NCBI RefSeq assembly: GCF_943193005.1
Contig: NZ_CALPCH010000002.1
Location: 147,269-211,268, forward strand
From: Pumilibacter intestinalis
GTDB lineage: Bacteria > Bacillota > Clostridia > Christensenellales > Pumilibacteraceae
Direction of reading: 5' to 3'
DNA: 64,000 nucleotides
Shown piece by piece: positions 10,984 through 19,655 of this stretch (its first letter is position 1; each line of letters opens with the position of its first letter). The position numbers were made by a program, and so were the translations under genes. Below the pieces are notes generated by a model that made no database searches, was not told the DNA's origin, and was given only the letters and a program-made list of their open reading frames with translations.

Positions 10984-11857
10984 AGTAGTCAAAGTTTTGT
11001 CCGACAGGTTCATGGTAGACGTGGGAAACGAGTCGGTGCAGGTAAAATCGCGCAAAAAACTCAAGCGCGAAACTTTGCCGCTTCCAGGGGATTTCGTGCT
11101 TTTGGAACAGGCGGGCGACGAGTACGTGCTGTATAAAATAGAGGAGCGCAAAAATCGTTTGATACGCCCTGCGGTATCCAACGCGGATAAAGTGATTATC
11201 ACCGTTGCGCCGTTGCCCGAAACCGATTTTCTTACCGTTGACAAGCTGATTATAGGCGCGCATAAAGCGGGCGTGAGCACGGTTATATGCGTTAACAAAA
11301 CCGATATTACGCCGCAGGGTTTTACGGAGAGCGTAGAGGCGCAATATGCGGGAGTGGCGGACGCGATAGTAGCCGTGTGCGCCGAGCGGAAAGAAACCGC
11401 CGCGCTCGAAAAACTGCTTACGGGCGGGTTCTCGTGTTTTGCGGGTCAGTCGGCTGTGGGCAAAACCTCGCTTATAAACGCCGTGTGCGGACTTGACCGC
11501 GAAGTGGGCGACTTGAGCGAAAAAACGCTTAAAGGTAAAAATACGACTACAAGCGCGGAACTTATAAAGATTTCGGACGGAACGTATATTGCCGACACGC
11601 CCGGATTTGCCGCGCTCGATTTATTCGATATAAAGCCCGAAGAACTTTCGCTGTATTACGACGAATACGTTGCGCTTTCGAGCGGGTGCAAATATCACAT
11701 GTGCACGCACGTAAGCGAACCCAATTGCGCAGTTCGCGCGGCGGTTGAAAGCGGACGGCTGAACGGACTCAGATACGAAAGGTATCTTATGCTCTGCGAA
11801 GAACTTAAAAAACGCAATTTACACAGAAAATCATGGAGAAAGGCATATGACGACTGA
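10970..11857 (+). CDS. rsgA: Small ribosomal subunit biogenesis GTPase RsgA
   Basis: A 295-residue circularly permuted GTPase that helps 30S subunit maturation. The order is an OB fold, then Asn-Lys-Thr-Asp (G4), then the P-loop Gly-Gln-Ser-Ala-Val-Gly-Lys-Thr-Ser (G1) and Asp-Thr-Pro-Gly-Phe (G3), followed by a zinc-binding Cys-x4-Cys-x-His-x5-Cys segment. This permuted order is diagnostic. The TTG start at 10970 has AGGAG at 10957-10961 with an 8-base spacer and lies inside the rlmN end. Confidence 0.95.
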   Translation: MLKGRVVKVLSDRFMVDVGNESVQVKSRKKLKRETLPLPGDFVLLEQAGDEYVLYKIEERKNRLIRPAVSNADKVIITVAPLPETDFLTVDKLIIGAHKAGVSTVICVNKTDITPQGFTESVEAQYAGVADAIVAVCAERKETAALEKLLTGGFSCFAGQSAVGKTSLINAVCGLDREVGDLSEKTLKGKNTTTSAELIKISDGTYIADTPGFAALDLFDIKPEELSLYYDEYVALSSGCKYHMCTHVSEPNCAVRAAVESGRLNGLRYERYLMLCEELKKRNLHRKSWRKAYDD

Positions 11858-12515
11858 AAACAAGCACCGCACTATGGTTGCGCCCTCTATTTTGAGCGCG
11901 GATTTCGGAAGAATGAACGAAGAAATCGCGCGAATGAAGCAATGCGGCGCGGATATAATACACTGCGACGTAATGGACGGTATATTCGTGCCCAACATCA
12001 CGTTCGGATTTAAGATGATATCGGATATAAAGAAGAAAACCGATATGCCGCTCGACGTGCATCTCATGATAGACAAGCCCGAACGCTATGCGCAGAGATT
12101 TATAGACGCCGGCGCGGATTGGCTCACAATTCACGCGGAAGCCACTTCGGAACTTATTCCCACGCTCGAACTTATAAAAAGCTCGGGGATAAAGTGCGGG
12201 GCGGTTATAAGTCCCGATACGAGCGTGCGGGTTCTGCGCGAATGTTTCCCCATATGCGATATCGTGCTTTTAATGAGCGTTTATCCCGGTTTCGGCGGGC
12301 AGAAATTCATAGAGCGTTCGCTCGAAAGAATGACCGCGCTTAAAGCCATGCGCGACGAACTGAACGAAAACGCGTTACTCGAAATAGACGGCGGAGTAAC
12401 TGCGGAGAACGCGGCGGCTATTGTGCGGGCGGGTGCGGACGTGCTCGTTGCGGGCAACACTTTGTTTTCGGCGGCTCATCCCGAAAAAGTCATAGAAGAA
12501 TTTCACGCGCTATGA
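11847..12515 (+). CDS. rpe: Ribulose-phosphate 3-epimerase
   Basis: Interconverts ribulose 5-phosphate and xylulose 5-phosphate in the pentose phosphate pathway. The 222-residue TIM barrel shows Pro-Ser-Ile-Leu-Ser-Ala-Asp-Phe, the metal ligands His-Cys-Asp-Val-Met-Asp-Gly and His-Leu-Met-Ile, and the late Glu-Ile-Asp-Gly-Gly-Val. ATG 11847 follows GGAGAAAGG at 11832-11840; a later in-frame ATG at 11874 would remove a nine-residue leader that is not conserved. It overlaps rsgA by 11 bases and thiN by 4. Confidence 0.96.
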   Translation: MTTENKHRTMVAPSILSADFGRMNEEIARMKQCGADIIHCDVMDGIFVPNITFGFKMISDIKKKTDMPLDVHLMIDKPERYAQRFIDAGADWLTIHAEATSELIPTLELIKSSGIKCGAVISPDTSVRVLRECFPICDIVLLMSVYPGFGGQKFIERSLERMTALKAMRDELNENALLEIDGGVTAENAAAIVRAGADVLVAGNTLFSAAHPEKVIEEFHAL

Positions 12516-13156
12516 AAAAGGGCGTACTGTTTCTTAACGGCGAACCGCCGCAAATAGATATCATAGAAAAAGCGGTATCGGAAGGTGTTCCCGTGTATTG
12601 TACAGACGGCGCGTATGCCTATTTGTCGGCTGTGCGAGTGCCCGATACGGTGATAGGCGATTTCGACTCGTTTGCCGTTGAAAACGTTTGCGAGAGTTGC
12701 GAAACCGTTGCTTTTTCCGCCGACAAAGACTATACCGACGGCTTTTTGGCTGTTAAAATAATGATAGAACGCGGCTTTACCGATATAGATATATTCGGTG
12801 CGTACGGCGGCAGACCGGATATGGCGGAAAGCAATTTCGCTTTGCTTGCCTACGCGCTCAAAAAGGGAGTTAAAGCCGTGTTTTGCGGCGAGATGAACGC
12901 TTATCTCGTGCGCGGAAAGTTTACCGCAAACACGCAAATCGGCGCAACGGTATCTATAGTACCCTTTTCCGACAAAGTGCATATATTGTATACAAAGGGA
13001 TTGAAGTATGCTCTGACCGACTACGAGATGTGCAAATTCGATAACGTTGACGCTCCCGACTACATAATGGGAGTGTCGAACGAAAGCTCGGAAGAAAACG
13101 TCGAAGTGGAAACGGACGGAGGGACGGCTTTGCTCTTTGTACGAGAAAGGAGGTAG
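12512..13156 (+). CDS. thiN: Thiamine pyrophosphokinase
   Basis: Transfers pyrophosphate from ATP to thiamine to give the active cofactor. The 214-residue protein has the family's Asp-Gly-Ala near the start, Gly-Asp-Phe-Asp-Ser, Asp-Lys-Asp-Tyr-Thr-Asp and Gly-Gly-Arg-Pro-Asp motifs that bind metal, ATP and thiamine. ATGA overlap with rpe. The last codons include the strong ribosome site for spoVM. The rpe-thiN-spoVM order matches B. subtilis, where thiN was called yloS. Confidence 0.91.
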   Translation: MKKGVLFLNGEPPQIDIIEKAVSEGVPVYCTDGAYAYLSAVRVPDTVIGDFDSFAVENVCESCETVAFSADKDYTDGFLAVKIMIERGFTDIDIFGAYGGRPDMAESNFALLAYALKKGVKAVFCGEMNAYLVRGKFTANTQIGATVSIVPFSDKVHILYTKGLKYALTDYEMCKFDNVDAPDYIMGVSNESSEENVEVETDGGTALLFVRERR

Positions 13157-13158
13157 GT

Positions 13159-13248
13159 ATGCGTATCGTATGCGTGAAAGCCCCGAGGTTTTTGTCGGGA
13201 TTTCTGAAACTGCTTTTTTGCAGAAAGAAGCAAAAGGACGGGGAATGA
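13159..13248 (+). CDS. spoVM: Stage V sporulation protein M (SpoVM), 29 residues
   Basis: A very short gene encoding an amphipathic helix that begins MRIVCVKAPRFLSGFLKLLF. In B. subtilis, the 26-residue SpoVM marks the convex forespore membrane and anchors the SpoIVA coat layer. The key Pro9 is present here, the hydrophobic and basic residues alternate as expected, and the tail is basic (Arg-Lys-Lys-Gln-Lys). A near-perfect ribosome site AAAGGAGGT lies at 13146-13154, five bases before ATG 13159. The position between thiN and rpmB is the same as in B. subtilis. Two Cys residues (5 and 21) are unlike the B. subtilis protein. Confidence 0.88.
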   Translation: MRIVCVKAPRFLSGFLKLLFCRKKQKDGE

Positions 13249-13261
13249 CGTTCTCTACATA

Positions 13262-13305
13262 AAAAGAAACCGCTCGGTCTACCACGCGAACGGTTTCTTT
13301 TATTT
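13262..13305. terminator. Bidirectional terminator between spoVM and rpmB
   Basis: An 11-base-pair stem (AAAAGAAACCG at 13262-13272 with CGGTTTCTTTT at 13291-13301), flanked by A-rich sequence on the left and T-rich on the right, so it can end transcripts from both the long plus-strand operon and the convergent rpmB. Confidence 0.75.
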
Positions 13306-13322
13306 TAGGTAAAAACCGGAAC

Positions 13323-13508
13323 TCAGTCCGAATTTTTATTGGTACGAAGACAACGGGTGCAAACGTATTCGTTGCTTTCTTTGCCGTCTATCTCGATTCT
13401 TACCTTGTGTACGTTGGCGCTGAAAGTGCGCTTCGTATGACGGTTGGAGTGGCTCACATTGTTGCCGCTTACCTTGCCTTTACCGCAAATTACGCAAACT
13501 CTGCTCAT
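13323..13508 (-). CDS. rpmB: Large ribosomal subunit protein bL28
   Basis: A 61-residue basic ribosomal protein, of normal length for Firmicutes. It carries two Cys-x2-Cys pairs (C5, C8 and C50, C53), so it is the zinc-binding form, and the conserved Asn-x-Val-Ser-His-Ser-Asn-x-x-Thr-Lys-Arg segment. It is single-gene and convergent to spoVM, as in B. subtilis. Its ribosome site GGGAGGTGT is read from the complement of 13517-13525, and its promoter is upstream at 13554-13582. Confidence 0.96.
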   Translation of the reverse strand: MSRVCVICGKGKVSGNNVSHSNRHTKRTFSANVHKVRIEIDGKESNEYVCTRCLRTNKNSD

Positions 13509-13553
13509 TGTATTTTACACCTCCCGGGCGCAGTTTTTTTTACTTGCCTAACA

Positions 13554-13582
13554 ATAATATCACAAATTATAGATAAAAGCAA
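13554..13582 (-). promoter_or_regulatory. Sigma-A promoter of rpmB
   Basis: On the minus strand TTGCTT (complement of 13577-13582), a 17-base spacer, and TATTAT (complement of 13554-13559). It sits about 45 bases upstream of the rpmB start. Confidence 0.65.
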
Positions 13583-13643
13583 ACGAATTTGTACCGATTT
13601 TTAAGAAATTAACGCATATTTTTGAAAATTATCGAGAAAACTC

Positions 13644-13672
13644 TTGCAAAAAAATAAGTAATGGGTTAAAAT
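13644..13672 (+). promoter_or_regulatory. Sigma-A promoter of the asp23-like/fakA/recG operon
   Basis: TTGCAA at 13644-13649, a 17-base spacer and TAAAAT at 13667-13672. Transcription would begin near 13679, about 33 bases before the TTG start of the first gene. It is divergent from the rpmB promoter. Confidence 0.65.
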
Positions 13673-13711
13673 ATAACGTGTGGATACATATAATTTAGCG
13701 GAGAGAAGCAG

Positions 13712-14062
13712 TTGAGTGTAAATACCGCCAACGCATACGGTAGGATAACCATAACCGAAGAGGCAATCGCGCAGGTTGCCGGAAATACGGCTCTCGAATG
13801 CTACGGCATCGTAGACCTTGTTTCGAAGCGGTTTTCCGACAGTTTGGCGGACCTTTTCAAACGCAAACGGCTTTCCCGCGGGGTTCGCGTGCTTACGAGC
13901 GGCGACCGCATATTCATTGATTTGTACGTAATAATAAAGTACGGCGTATCCATAGAGGCAGTAGCCCAATCTCTAAAAAAATCCGTTAAATACGACGTCG
14001 AACGCTTTACGGGCATGGTGGTAGATACCATAAACGTTAATGTTGTGGGAATAAGGGTATAA
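13712..14062 (+). CDS. Asp23/Gls24 family envelope stress response protein (YloU-like)
   Basis: A 116-residue protein with the Asp23 pattern: an opening Gly-Arg-Ile-Thr-Ile-x-Glu-Glu-Ala-Ile-Ala-x-Val-Ala-Gly, a central Gly-Val-x-Val segment and a last part typical of this family (Val-Asn-Val-x-Val-x-Gly). The biochemical role of YloU is not known; relatives associate with the membrane and envelope stress. TTG 13712 is chosen from GGAGAGA at 13700-13706, and no ATG fits. It directly precedes fakA, as yloU precedes yloV in B. subtilis. Confidence 0.88.
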   Translation: MSVNTANAYGRITITEEAIAQVAGNTALECYGIVDLVSKRFSDSLADLFKRKRLSRGVRVLTSGDRIFIDLYVIIKYGVSIEAVAQSLKKSVKYDVERFTGMVVDTINVNVVGIRV

Positions 14063-14100
14063 TGATGTTTCCGTAAATGCATTAAGACGCGGAGGACAAA

Positions 14101-15744
14101 ATGCAAAAGTCGATAAACGGCGCAACGTTGCGCAAGATGATATTAAACGGAGCAAAATTGCTCGATACAAATAAAGAACACGTAGACTCGCTGAACGTAT
14201 TTCCCGTTCCCGACGGTGACACGGGAACGAACATGTCGCTTACCATGTTGTCGGCGGCGAAAGAGGTTACCAACTGTCCGTCTAACGGGCTCGACGCTCT
14301 CAGCGACGCGATTAGCAAAGGCGCGCTTCGCGGCGCACGCGGCAACAGCGGCGTAATACTCAGTCAGATATTAAAGGGCATGACTACCGTTCTTGCTCAA
14401 AATCAGGAAATAACGAGCAAAACTCTCGGCAAGGCTCTTGCCGCGGGAACGGAGATTGCGTATAAAGCGGTAACAAAGCCCAAAGAGGGAACTATACTTA
14501 CCGTTGTGCGCGCAATGAGCGAGCACGCGAAAAGCATTACCAAAAAGAGCATGGAAATACCCGCGTTTTTGGAAAGCATAATAGCGGCGGGCGAAGAAAC
14601 GCTCAAGCAAACGCCCGAAATGCTCCCCGTGCTCAAAAAGGCGGGCGTTGTGGATGCGGGCGGCAGAGGACTGCTCATAATCTTCCAAGGCTTTTACCAT
14701 GTGTTAATCGGGCAGGAAGATACGAATATCGCGTTCGACGATAACATAAACTCCGCTCAGTCGGGCAGCGCGTACGACGAACAGGCGCATTTCGATTACA
14801 ACGATTTGGCTGAAATCGAATTCGGATACTGCACCGAATTTTTCATAGTTCATCTCAACAAGAAAACCACCGAGGCGGATATAGACCGTTTCCGCGAAAA
14901 TCTCATGACGATAGGCGACAGCGTGCTCGTTATAGGCGATTTGAACATGGTGAAAGTGCACGTTCATTCCAACGAGCCGGGAGTCGTTCTTACATACGCG
15001 CTCGAACTCGGAGAGATAGACCGCGTAAAGATAGAAAACATGCTCGAACAAAACCGCGCGTTGATTGCTCAGAAAAAGCAGGACTTAAAGCCTTACGGGC
15101 TTGTAGCCGTGTGCGCGGGAGAGGGGCTAACGAATATATTCAAAGACCTGCTTGTAGACAACGTGATAGAAGGGGGGCAGACCATGAACCCGAGTGCGGA
15201 CGATATCGCCAAAGCGTGCGACGCCGTTCCCGCCAAAGACGTTTTCGTGTTCCCCAACAACAAGAACATAATTCTTGCCGCGGAGCAAGCCAAAGTGCTC
15301 ACAAAGCACAATTTGCACATAATCCCCACGAAAGACATTCCGCAGGGGCTTTCGGCGGTGCTCGCTTTCAATCCCGAGGACACGCTCGACAATAACCTTA
15401 CGAACATGAACGAAGCTATCGGCAACGTAAAAACCGGCATGGTTACATATGCGGTGCGCAGTTCGCACGTTGACAATTTCGACTTGAAAGAAGGCGATAT
15501 AATAGGCGTGGATGCCAAAAACATAATTGCAAAGGGCGAAAAAGTGGAAAACGTTACCGCCGAGCTTGTGGATAAGATGATGGACAGTTCGGTTTGCAAT
15601 ATCACTTTGTATTTCGGCAACGAGGTTAAAGAGGAAGAGGCGAACGAAATCGCGAGCCGACTTTCCGAAAAATACAATAGATGCGACGTTGACATTCATT
15701 ACGGCGGACAACCGCTTTACTATTATATAGTGGCGTTGGAATAA
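14101..15744 (+). CDS. fakA: DAK2-domain fatty acid kinase subunit (FakA/YloV family)
   Basis: A 547-residue protein with an N-terminal DhaL/DAK2 ATP-binding domain, marked by Asn-Val-Phe-Pro-Val-Pro-Asp-Gly-Asp-Thr-Gly-Thr-Asn at about residues 37-49, then a middle domain and a C-terminal dihydroxyacetone-kinase-like domain. In Staphylococcus, FakA phosphorylates fatty acids held by a FakB (DegV-family) protein, feeding phospholipid synthesis. No fakB is in the window. GGAGG at 14091-14095 sets ATG 14101. The B. subtilis neighbours sdaAB and sdaAA are missing: recG follows after 13 bases. Confidence 0.9.
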   Translation: MQKSINGATLRKMILNGAKLLDTNKEHVDSLNVFPVPDGDTGTNMSLTMLSAAKEVTNCPSNGLDALSDAISKGALRGARGNSGVILSQILKGMTTVLAQNQEITSKTLGKALAAGTEIAYKAVTKPKEGTILTVVRAMSEHAKSITKKSMEIPAFLESIIAAGEETLKQTPEMLPVLKKAGVVDAGGRGLLIIFQGFYHVLIGQEDTNIAFDDNINSAQSGSAYDEQAHFDYNDLAEIEFGYCTEFFIVHLNKKTTEADIDRFRENLMTIGDSVLVIGDLNMVKVHVHSNEPGVVLTYALELGEIDRVKIENMLEQNRALIAQKKQDLKPYGLVAVCAGEGLTNIFKDLLVDNVIEGGQTMNPSADDIAKACDAVPAKDVFVFPNNKNIILAAEQAKVLTKHNLHIIPTKDIPQGLSAVLAFNPEDTLDNNLTNMNEAIGNVKTGMVTYAVRSSHVDNFDLKEGDIIGVDAKNIIAKGEKVENVTAELVDKMMDSSVCNITLYFGNEVKEEEANEIASRLSEKYNRCDVDIHYGGQPLYYYIVALE

Positions 15745-15757
15745 TCAGCGGTATACA

Positions 15758-17752
15758 TTGAACTTAGAAGATATAAAGGGGTTGGGAAAAACCCGAATAG
15801 AAAAGCTCAGAGCGGTCGGCATTGTCCGTCCGCTCGATTTATTGTTGCACTTTCCGTACAAATACGTCGAACTCGACGCGCGGGCGGATATAGACAAGCT
15901 CAAAACGGGCGACGAGTTGACGGTTGCGGGCACGGTAATAAACGAACCCGTAGTGAAATTTTTGAGAAAAGGGTTGCGCCTTACTCAAGCAACCCTGCAA
16001 ACGCAATACGGCGAGATTGAAGCGGCGTGGTTCAATCAAAAATACATAAAAGCGGCTTTGCCGAAGGGGAAATTCGTGTGTCTGCACGGAAAAATAAAAA
16101 AGTTCCGCAATAAAATAACGCTGTCCGCGCCCGTAATAGTAAGGCAAAACGGAAAAAATACCGTTGCTTTATATAGGAATATCCCCGGAATACCTCAAAG
16201 CGTTTTTTCGGAAGCCGTGGATATGTTGCTCTCTTGCGCGGACGTGCACGGTTATATTCCCGAAAGCGTGAGAGCAAATCACGGTTTGCCGCCGCTCGGC
16301 AAAGCGTTTTGCGAGGTTCACCGTCCTACGAATATTATTTCCGCGCATAATGCGGCGCGTGCGTTGTCGCTCGAAAAGCTCAGCTATTCGCTGTGTATGT
16401 TTTCGGCGGTGAAAGCAATGGCGAGCCGCTCCGAGAAATTCGAGTACTCGCGCGATTTCGGCGATTTGAACAATATTATAAGTTCTTTGCCGTTCGAGCT
16501 TACCCGCAGTCAGACCGCGGCGTTAAAAGATATAATAGCTTCGCTCAAAAGCGAAACGCCCATGAACCGATTGTTGCAGGGCGACGTGGGGTGCGGCAAA
16601 ACCGTTATTGCTTTGCTCGCAATGTATTTTGCCTATCTCAACGGATATCAGAGCGTGCTTATGGCTCCCACCGAGATACTTGCCGTACAGCATTACAAGT
16701 CGGCGATAAAATTTTTGGAGTGTGCGGGCGCGAAAGCGGTGTTGTTGAGCGGCAGTTTGAACAAAACGGAACGCGAGCAGGCTTTGTTTAATATAGAAAA
16801 CAAAGTTGCGGATATAGTGATAGGCACGCACGCGCTGTTAAGCGACGACGTTCGGTTTGCAAAGCCCGCGCTTATAATAACCGACGAACAACAGCGTTTC
16901 GGCGTGAACCAGCGCGGCAAATTGGAGAGCAAAGCTCCCAATGCGGATATTCTCGTGATGACGGCAACGCCTATACCTCGCACGCTCGCGCTCACTTTAT
17001 ACGGCGAGCTCGAGCAGTCTTGCATAACCGCGTTGCCCGCAGGGCGACCCGAAATAATCACGTCGGCAGTGCCCGAAAAAAAGTTCGAGGGAATGTTCGA
17101 TTATGTTTTGGAACGGGCGCGACTCGGAGAGGGCACTTATATGGTTTGTCCGCGAATTGACTCCGACGAAGAAGAGGGACTCGTTTCGGCGGCGGAATTG
17201 TATGCGCGGCTCAAAGCGAAATATGCGTGCGTGGGAATAGGGCTGTTGCACGGCAAACTAAAAGACTCCGAGAAAAACGAAATAATGGGCGATTTTTCGC
17301 GCGGCAAAATCAAAGTTTTGGTTGCAACCACCGTAATAGAGGTGGGGATAGACGTACCGAGCGCGGCGAACATAATAATTTTCAATTCCGAGCGGTACGG
17401 ATTGAGTCAGTTGCACCAGCTTCGCGGGCGCGTGGGGCGCGGCGACAAAAAGAGTTATTGCTTTTTGCCCGTTAAAGGAACCGTGCCCGAGCGGTTGGAA
17501 TTTTTCCGCAACTGCAACAACGGGTTCGAGCTTTCTGAATACGATTTCGAGAAGCGCGGCGCGGGGGATTTTATAGGAACTCGTCAGCACGGCGACGCGG
17601 AGGAACTCCCCGTAAAGATAGACGCCGCTCTTATATCGGAGGCAAAAGCGATATCCGAAGAGGTGCTGCGCGACGCAGACGCCGCGGCGGGAATTAAAGC
17701 GGCGGCTAAAAGCGGCGCGGAACAATACGTAAGAACTATAACCATGAACTGA
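15758..17752 (+). CDS. recG: ATP-dependent DNA helicase RecG
   Basis: A 664-residue SF2 helicase that reverses stalled forks and branch-migrates Holliday junctions. It has the N-terminal wedge OB domain, Walker A Gly-Asp-Val-Gly-Cys-Gly-Lys-Thr and the motor lobes, and ends with the Arg-Gly-Arg-Val-Gly-Arg-Gly and TRG-type region. Motif II reads Asp-Glu-Gln-Gln-Arg-Phe-Gly where RecG usually has Asp-Glu-Gln-His. TTG 15758 is the best start by alignment, though the ribosome site is poor. The stop lies only a few bases before the his operon promoter. Confidence 0.95.
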   Translation: MNLEDIKGLGKTRIEKLRAVGIVRPLDLLLHFPYKYVELDARADIDKLKTGDELTVAGTVINEPVVKFLRKGLRLTQATLQTQYGEIEAAWFNQKYIKAALPKGKFVCLHGKIKKFRNKITLSAPVIVRQNGKNTVALYRNIPGIPQSVFSEAVDMLLSCADVHGYIPESVRANHGLPPLGKAFCEVHRPTNIISAHNAARALSLEKLSYSLCMFSAVKAMASRSEKFEYSRDFGDLNNIISSLPFELTRSQTAALKDIIASLKSETPMNRLLQGDVGCGKTVIALLAMYFAYLNGYQSVLMAPTEILAVQHYKSAIKFLECAGAKAVLLSGSLNKTEREQALFNIENKVADIVIGTHALLSDDVRFAKPALIITDEQQRFGVNQRGKLESKAPNADILVMTATPIPRTLALTLYGELEQSCITALPAGRPEIITSAVPEKKFEGMFDYVLERARLGEGTYMVCPRIDSDEEEGLVSAAELYARLKAKYACVGIGLLHGKLKDSEKNEIMGDFSRGKIKVLVATTVIEVGIDVPSAANIIIFNSERYGLSQLHQLRGRVGRGDKKSYCFLPVKGTVPERLEFFRNCNNGFELSEYDFEKRGAGDFIGTRQHGDAEELPVKIDAALISEAKAISEEVLRDADAAAGIKAAAKSGAEQYVRTITMN

Positions 17753-17757
17753 TTTGC

Positions 17758-17787
17758 TTGACAATTTATACGCGTTCGTTTTATAAT
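17758..17787 (+). promoter_or_regulatory. Near-consensus promoter of the histidine operon
   Basis: Perfect TTGACA at 17758-17763 and perfect TATAAT at 17782-17787 with an 18-base spacer, beginning just after the recG stop. Transcription would start near 17794, leaving a leader of under 30 bases. That is too short for a his T-box or attenuator, so the operon seems to be expressed without leader control. Confidence 0.85.
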
Positions 17788-17820
17788 GTATCAATTATAC
17801 TTAAATTCCGAGGAGCGCGT

Positions 17821-19032
17821 GTGAAAAAATTTCAACTGCCTTTCGGCGTGCAGGATTTCATGCCGAGCGAATGTTATAACAAGATTGCGGTTGAGCAAAA
17901 ACTTGCCGCGGTATTTGCTGCGCACGGATTTTTGCGAGTGAGCATGCCGGCGATAGAATTTTTCGACGCGTACGACCGAGTTCTCGACCGCTCGGCTGTG
18001 AAAAAGACTTTTAAGACTACGGACAGCGACGGCAGCTTGCTTATGCTCAGGTTCGACCCGACTTTGCAGATTTGCCGCATGGCGGAGTCCAAACTCGAAC
18101 CCGAGCTTATAAACAAAGTATACTATTTGGAAAACAGTTACGAATATATTTCGGACGAGACGACGGCGCGAAGCAGAGAATTTCCGCAGGCGGGCGTTGA
18201 ACTGCTCGGAAACAGCGGCTCTGCGGGCGATATGGAAATCGTGGTAACGGCGATTGAAAGTTTGCTTGCGGCAGGGCTCGGCGACTTTATGCTCGAGCTC
18301 GGGCAAGTCGACTATTTTAACGGGATAGCTATGGAGTCGGGCTTGAGCGACTCGGATGCGGGCGAACTGCGCGCTCTCATTAACAAAAAAGACATGCTCG
18401 GAGTAGAGATATTTTTGCGCGACAAAAACGTGAACGAAAAGTTCGTTGCGCAATTTTTGAAATTGCCTTCGCTTTTCGGCGACTGCGAGGTTTTCGAGCG
18501 TGCCCGCGCGGGAGTGTGCAACGAAAGAAGTTTGAACGCGATTGACGGGCTCGAAACCGTTGTGAACGCGCTCAAAGCCGCAGGGCTTGACAAATACGTT
18601 TCGGTGGATTTGGGACTTTTGCGCGGCGAATATTACACGGGTATGGTAATGAAAGGATTTTCGTCAGAGTTCGGCATGCCTATTTTGGACGGCGGGCGTT
18701 ACGACGGACTGTGTTCGTCGTTCGGTTCGCCAATGCCTGCCGTGGGGTTTTGCATAGGCGTGAAAAGATTGCTTATCGCGCTTGAAAAGGAACTCAAACT
18801 TACAACGCCGAAATTTATCGACTGCGCGTATATTTCCGACGGCAAAAGTTTTAAGAAAGAATACGAATACGTTTCAAAGTTGCGGAGCAAAGGATTTGCT
18901 TTGGAAAAACTTTTTGCGGACGGTGAGAACGCGCTCGAAGAATACTGCGAGACAAAGGGCATAGAAAACGCTTTTTCCATAACGGGTAACGCCGTAAAAT
19001 ACGTGAGAGGTAAAGAACCGTGCGACAAATAA
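17821..19032 (+). CDS. hisZ: ATP phosphoribosyltransferase regulatory subunit HisZ
   Basis: A 403-residue histidyl-tRNA-synthetase-like protein without a full tRNA-binding region. It opens with Leu-Pro-x-Gly-Val-Gln-Asp and carries the class II motif 2-like Arg-Phe-Asp-Pro-Thr and a late Gly-Gly-Arg-Tyr-Asp-Gly-Leu. HisZ binds the short HisG and supplies histidine feedback control. GTG 17821 has AGGAG at 17811-17815; the frame is open upstream through the promoter, which cannot be coding. It overlaps hisG by 13 bases. Confidence 0.9.
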   Translation: MKKFQLPFGVQDFMPSECYNKIAVEQKLAAVFAAHGFLRVSMPAIEFFDAYDRVLDRSAVKKTFKTTDSDGSLLMLRFDPTLQICRMAESKLEPELINKVYYLENSYEYISDETTARSREFPQAGVELLGNSGSAGDMEIVVTAIESLLAAGLGDFMLELGQVDYFNGIAMESGLSDSDAGELRALINKKDMLGVEIFLRDKNVNEKFVAQFLKLPSLFGDCEVFERARAGVCNERSLNAIDGLETVVNALKAAGLDKYVSVDLGLLRGEYYTGMVMKGFSSEFGMPILDGGRYDGLCSSFGSPMPAVGFCIGVKRLLIALEKELKLTTPKFIDCAYISDGKSFKKEYEYVSKLRSKGFALEKLFADGENALEEYCETKGIENAFSITGNAVKYVRGKEPCDK

Positions 19033-19655
19033 CCATAGCTCTGGCGAAAGGTCGTCTTGCCGAAAAAGCCATAGAAATACTCGATAAGTGCGGCGTAGAC
19101 TGTGCGCCGCTAAAAAAAGACACGCGCAAACTCGTACTGTATGACGGCGAAGGCAAATACAGGTTTATTTTCGTAAAGCCCGCCGACGTTCCCACGTATA
19201 TCGAGCGCGGCGCGGCGGATATGGGAGTTGTGGGCAAAGACACATTGCTCGAAGAAAGCAAAGATATTTACGAAATGCTCGACCTCAAATTCGGCGCATG
19301 CGCTATGTGCGTGGCGGGGTTTGCCGATAAAAACAACAGCATAACGCAAAACAAACTTCGCGTGGCGAGTAAATACGTTCGCGTGGCTAAAGATTATTAC
19401 GCCTCGAAAGGGATTGACGTGGATATAATCAAGCTGACGGGGTCGGTGGAGCTCGGGCCCGTAATAGGTTTAACCGACGTGATAGTGGATATAGTTGAGA
19501 GCGGTAAAACTCTCGAGGCAAACGGTTTGGTGGTTTTGGAAGAGATATGCAAGCTGTCCGCTCGGCTCGTGGTGAACAAAGTGTCTTTGAAAACAAAGAA
19601 AGACGAGGTTTTGCCGCTTGTAAACAAAATTTCGGAAATAGTGGAGGGGAGATGA
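19020..19655 (+). CDS. hisG: ATP phosphoribosyltransferase, short form (HisG-S)
   Basis: First enzyme of histidine synthesis: joins ATP and PRPP. At 211 residues it is the short form that lacks the C-terminal regulatory domain and needs HisZ, which lies just upstream. It starts Ile-Ala-Leu-Ala-Lys-Gly-Arg-Leu and has the PRPP-binding segment with Val-Asp-Ile-Val-x-Ser-Gly-x-Thr-Leu. GTG 19020 is the start, with GAGAGG about 12 bases upstream. Confidence 0.96.
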   Translation: MRQITIALAKGRLAEKAIEILDKCGVDCAPLKKDTRKLVLYDGEGKYRFIFVKPADVPTYIERGAADMGVVGKDTLLEESKDIYEMLDLKFGACAMCVAGFADKNNSITQNKLRVASKYVRVAKDYYASKGIDVDIIKLTGSVELGPVIGLTDVIVDIVESGKTLEANGLVVLEEICKLSARLVVNKVSLKTKKDEVLPLVNKISEIVEGR

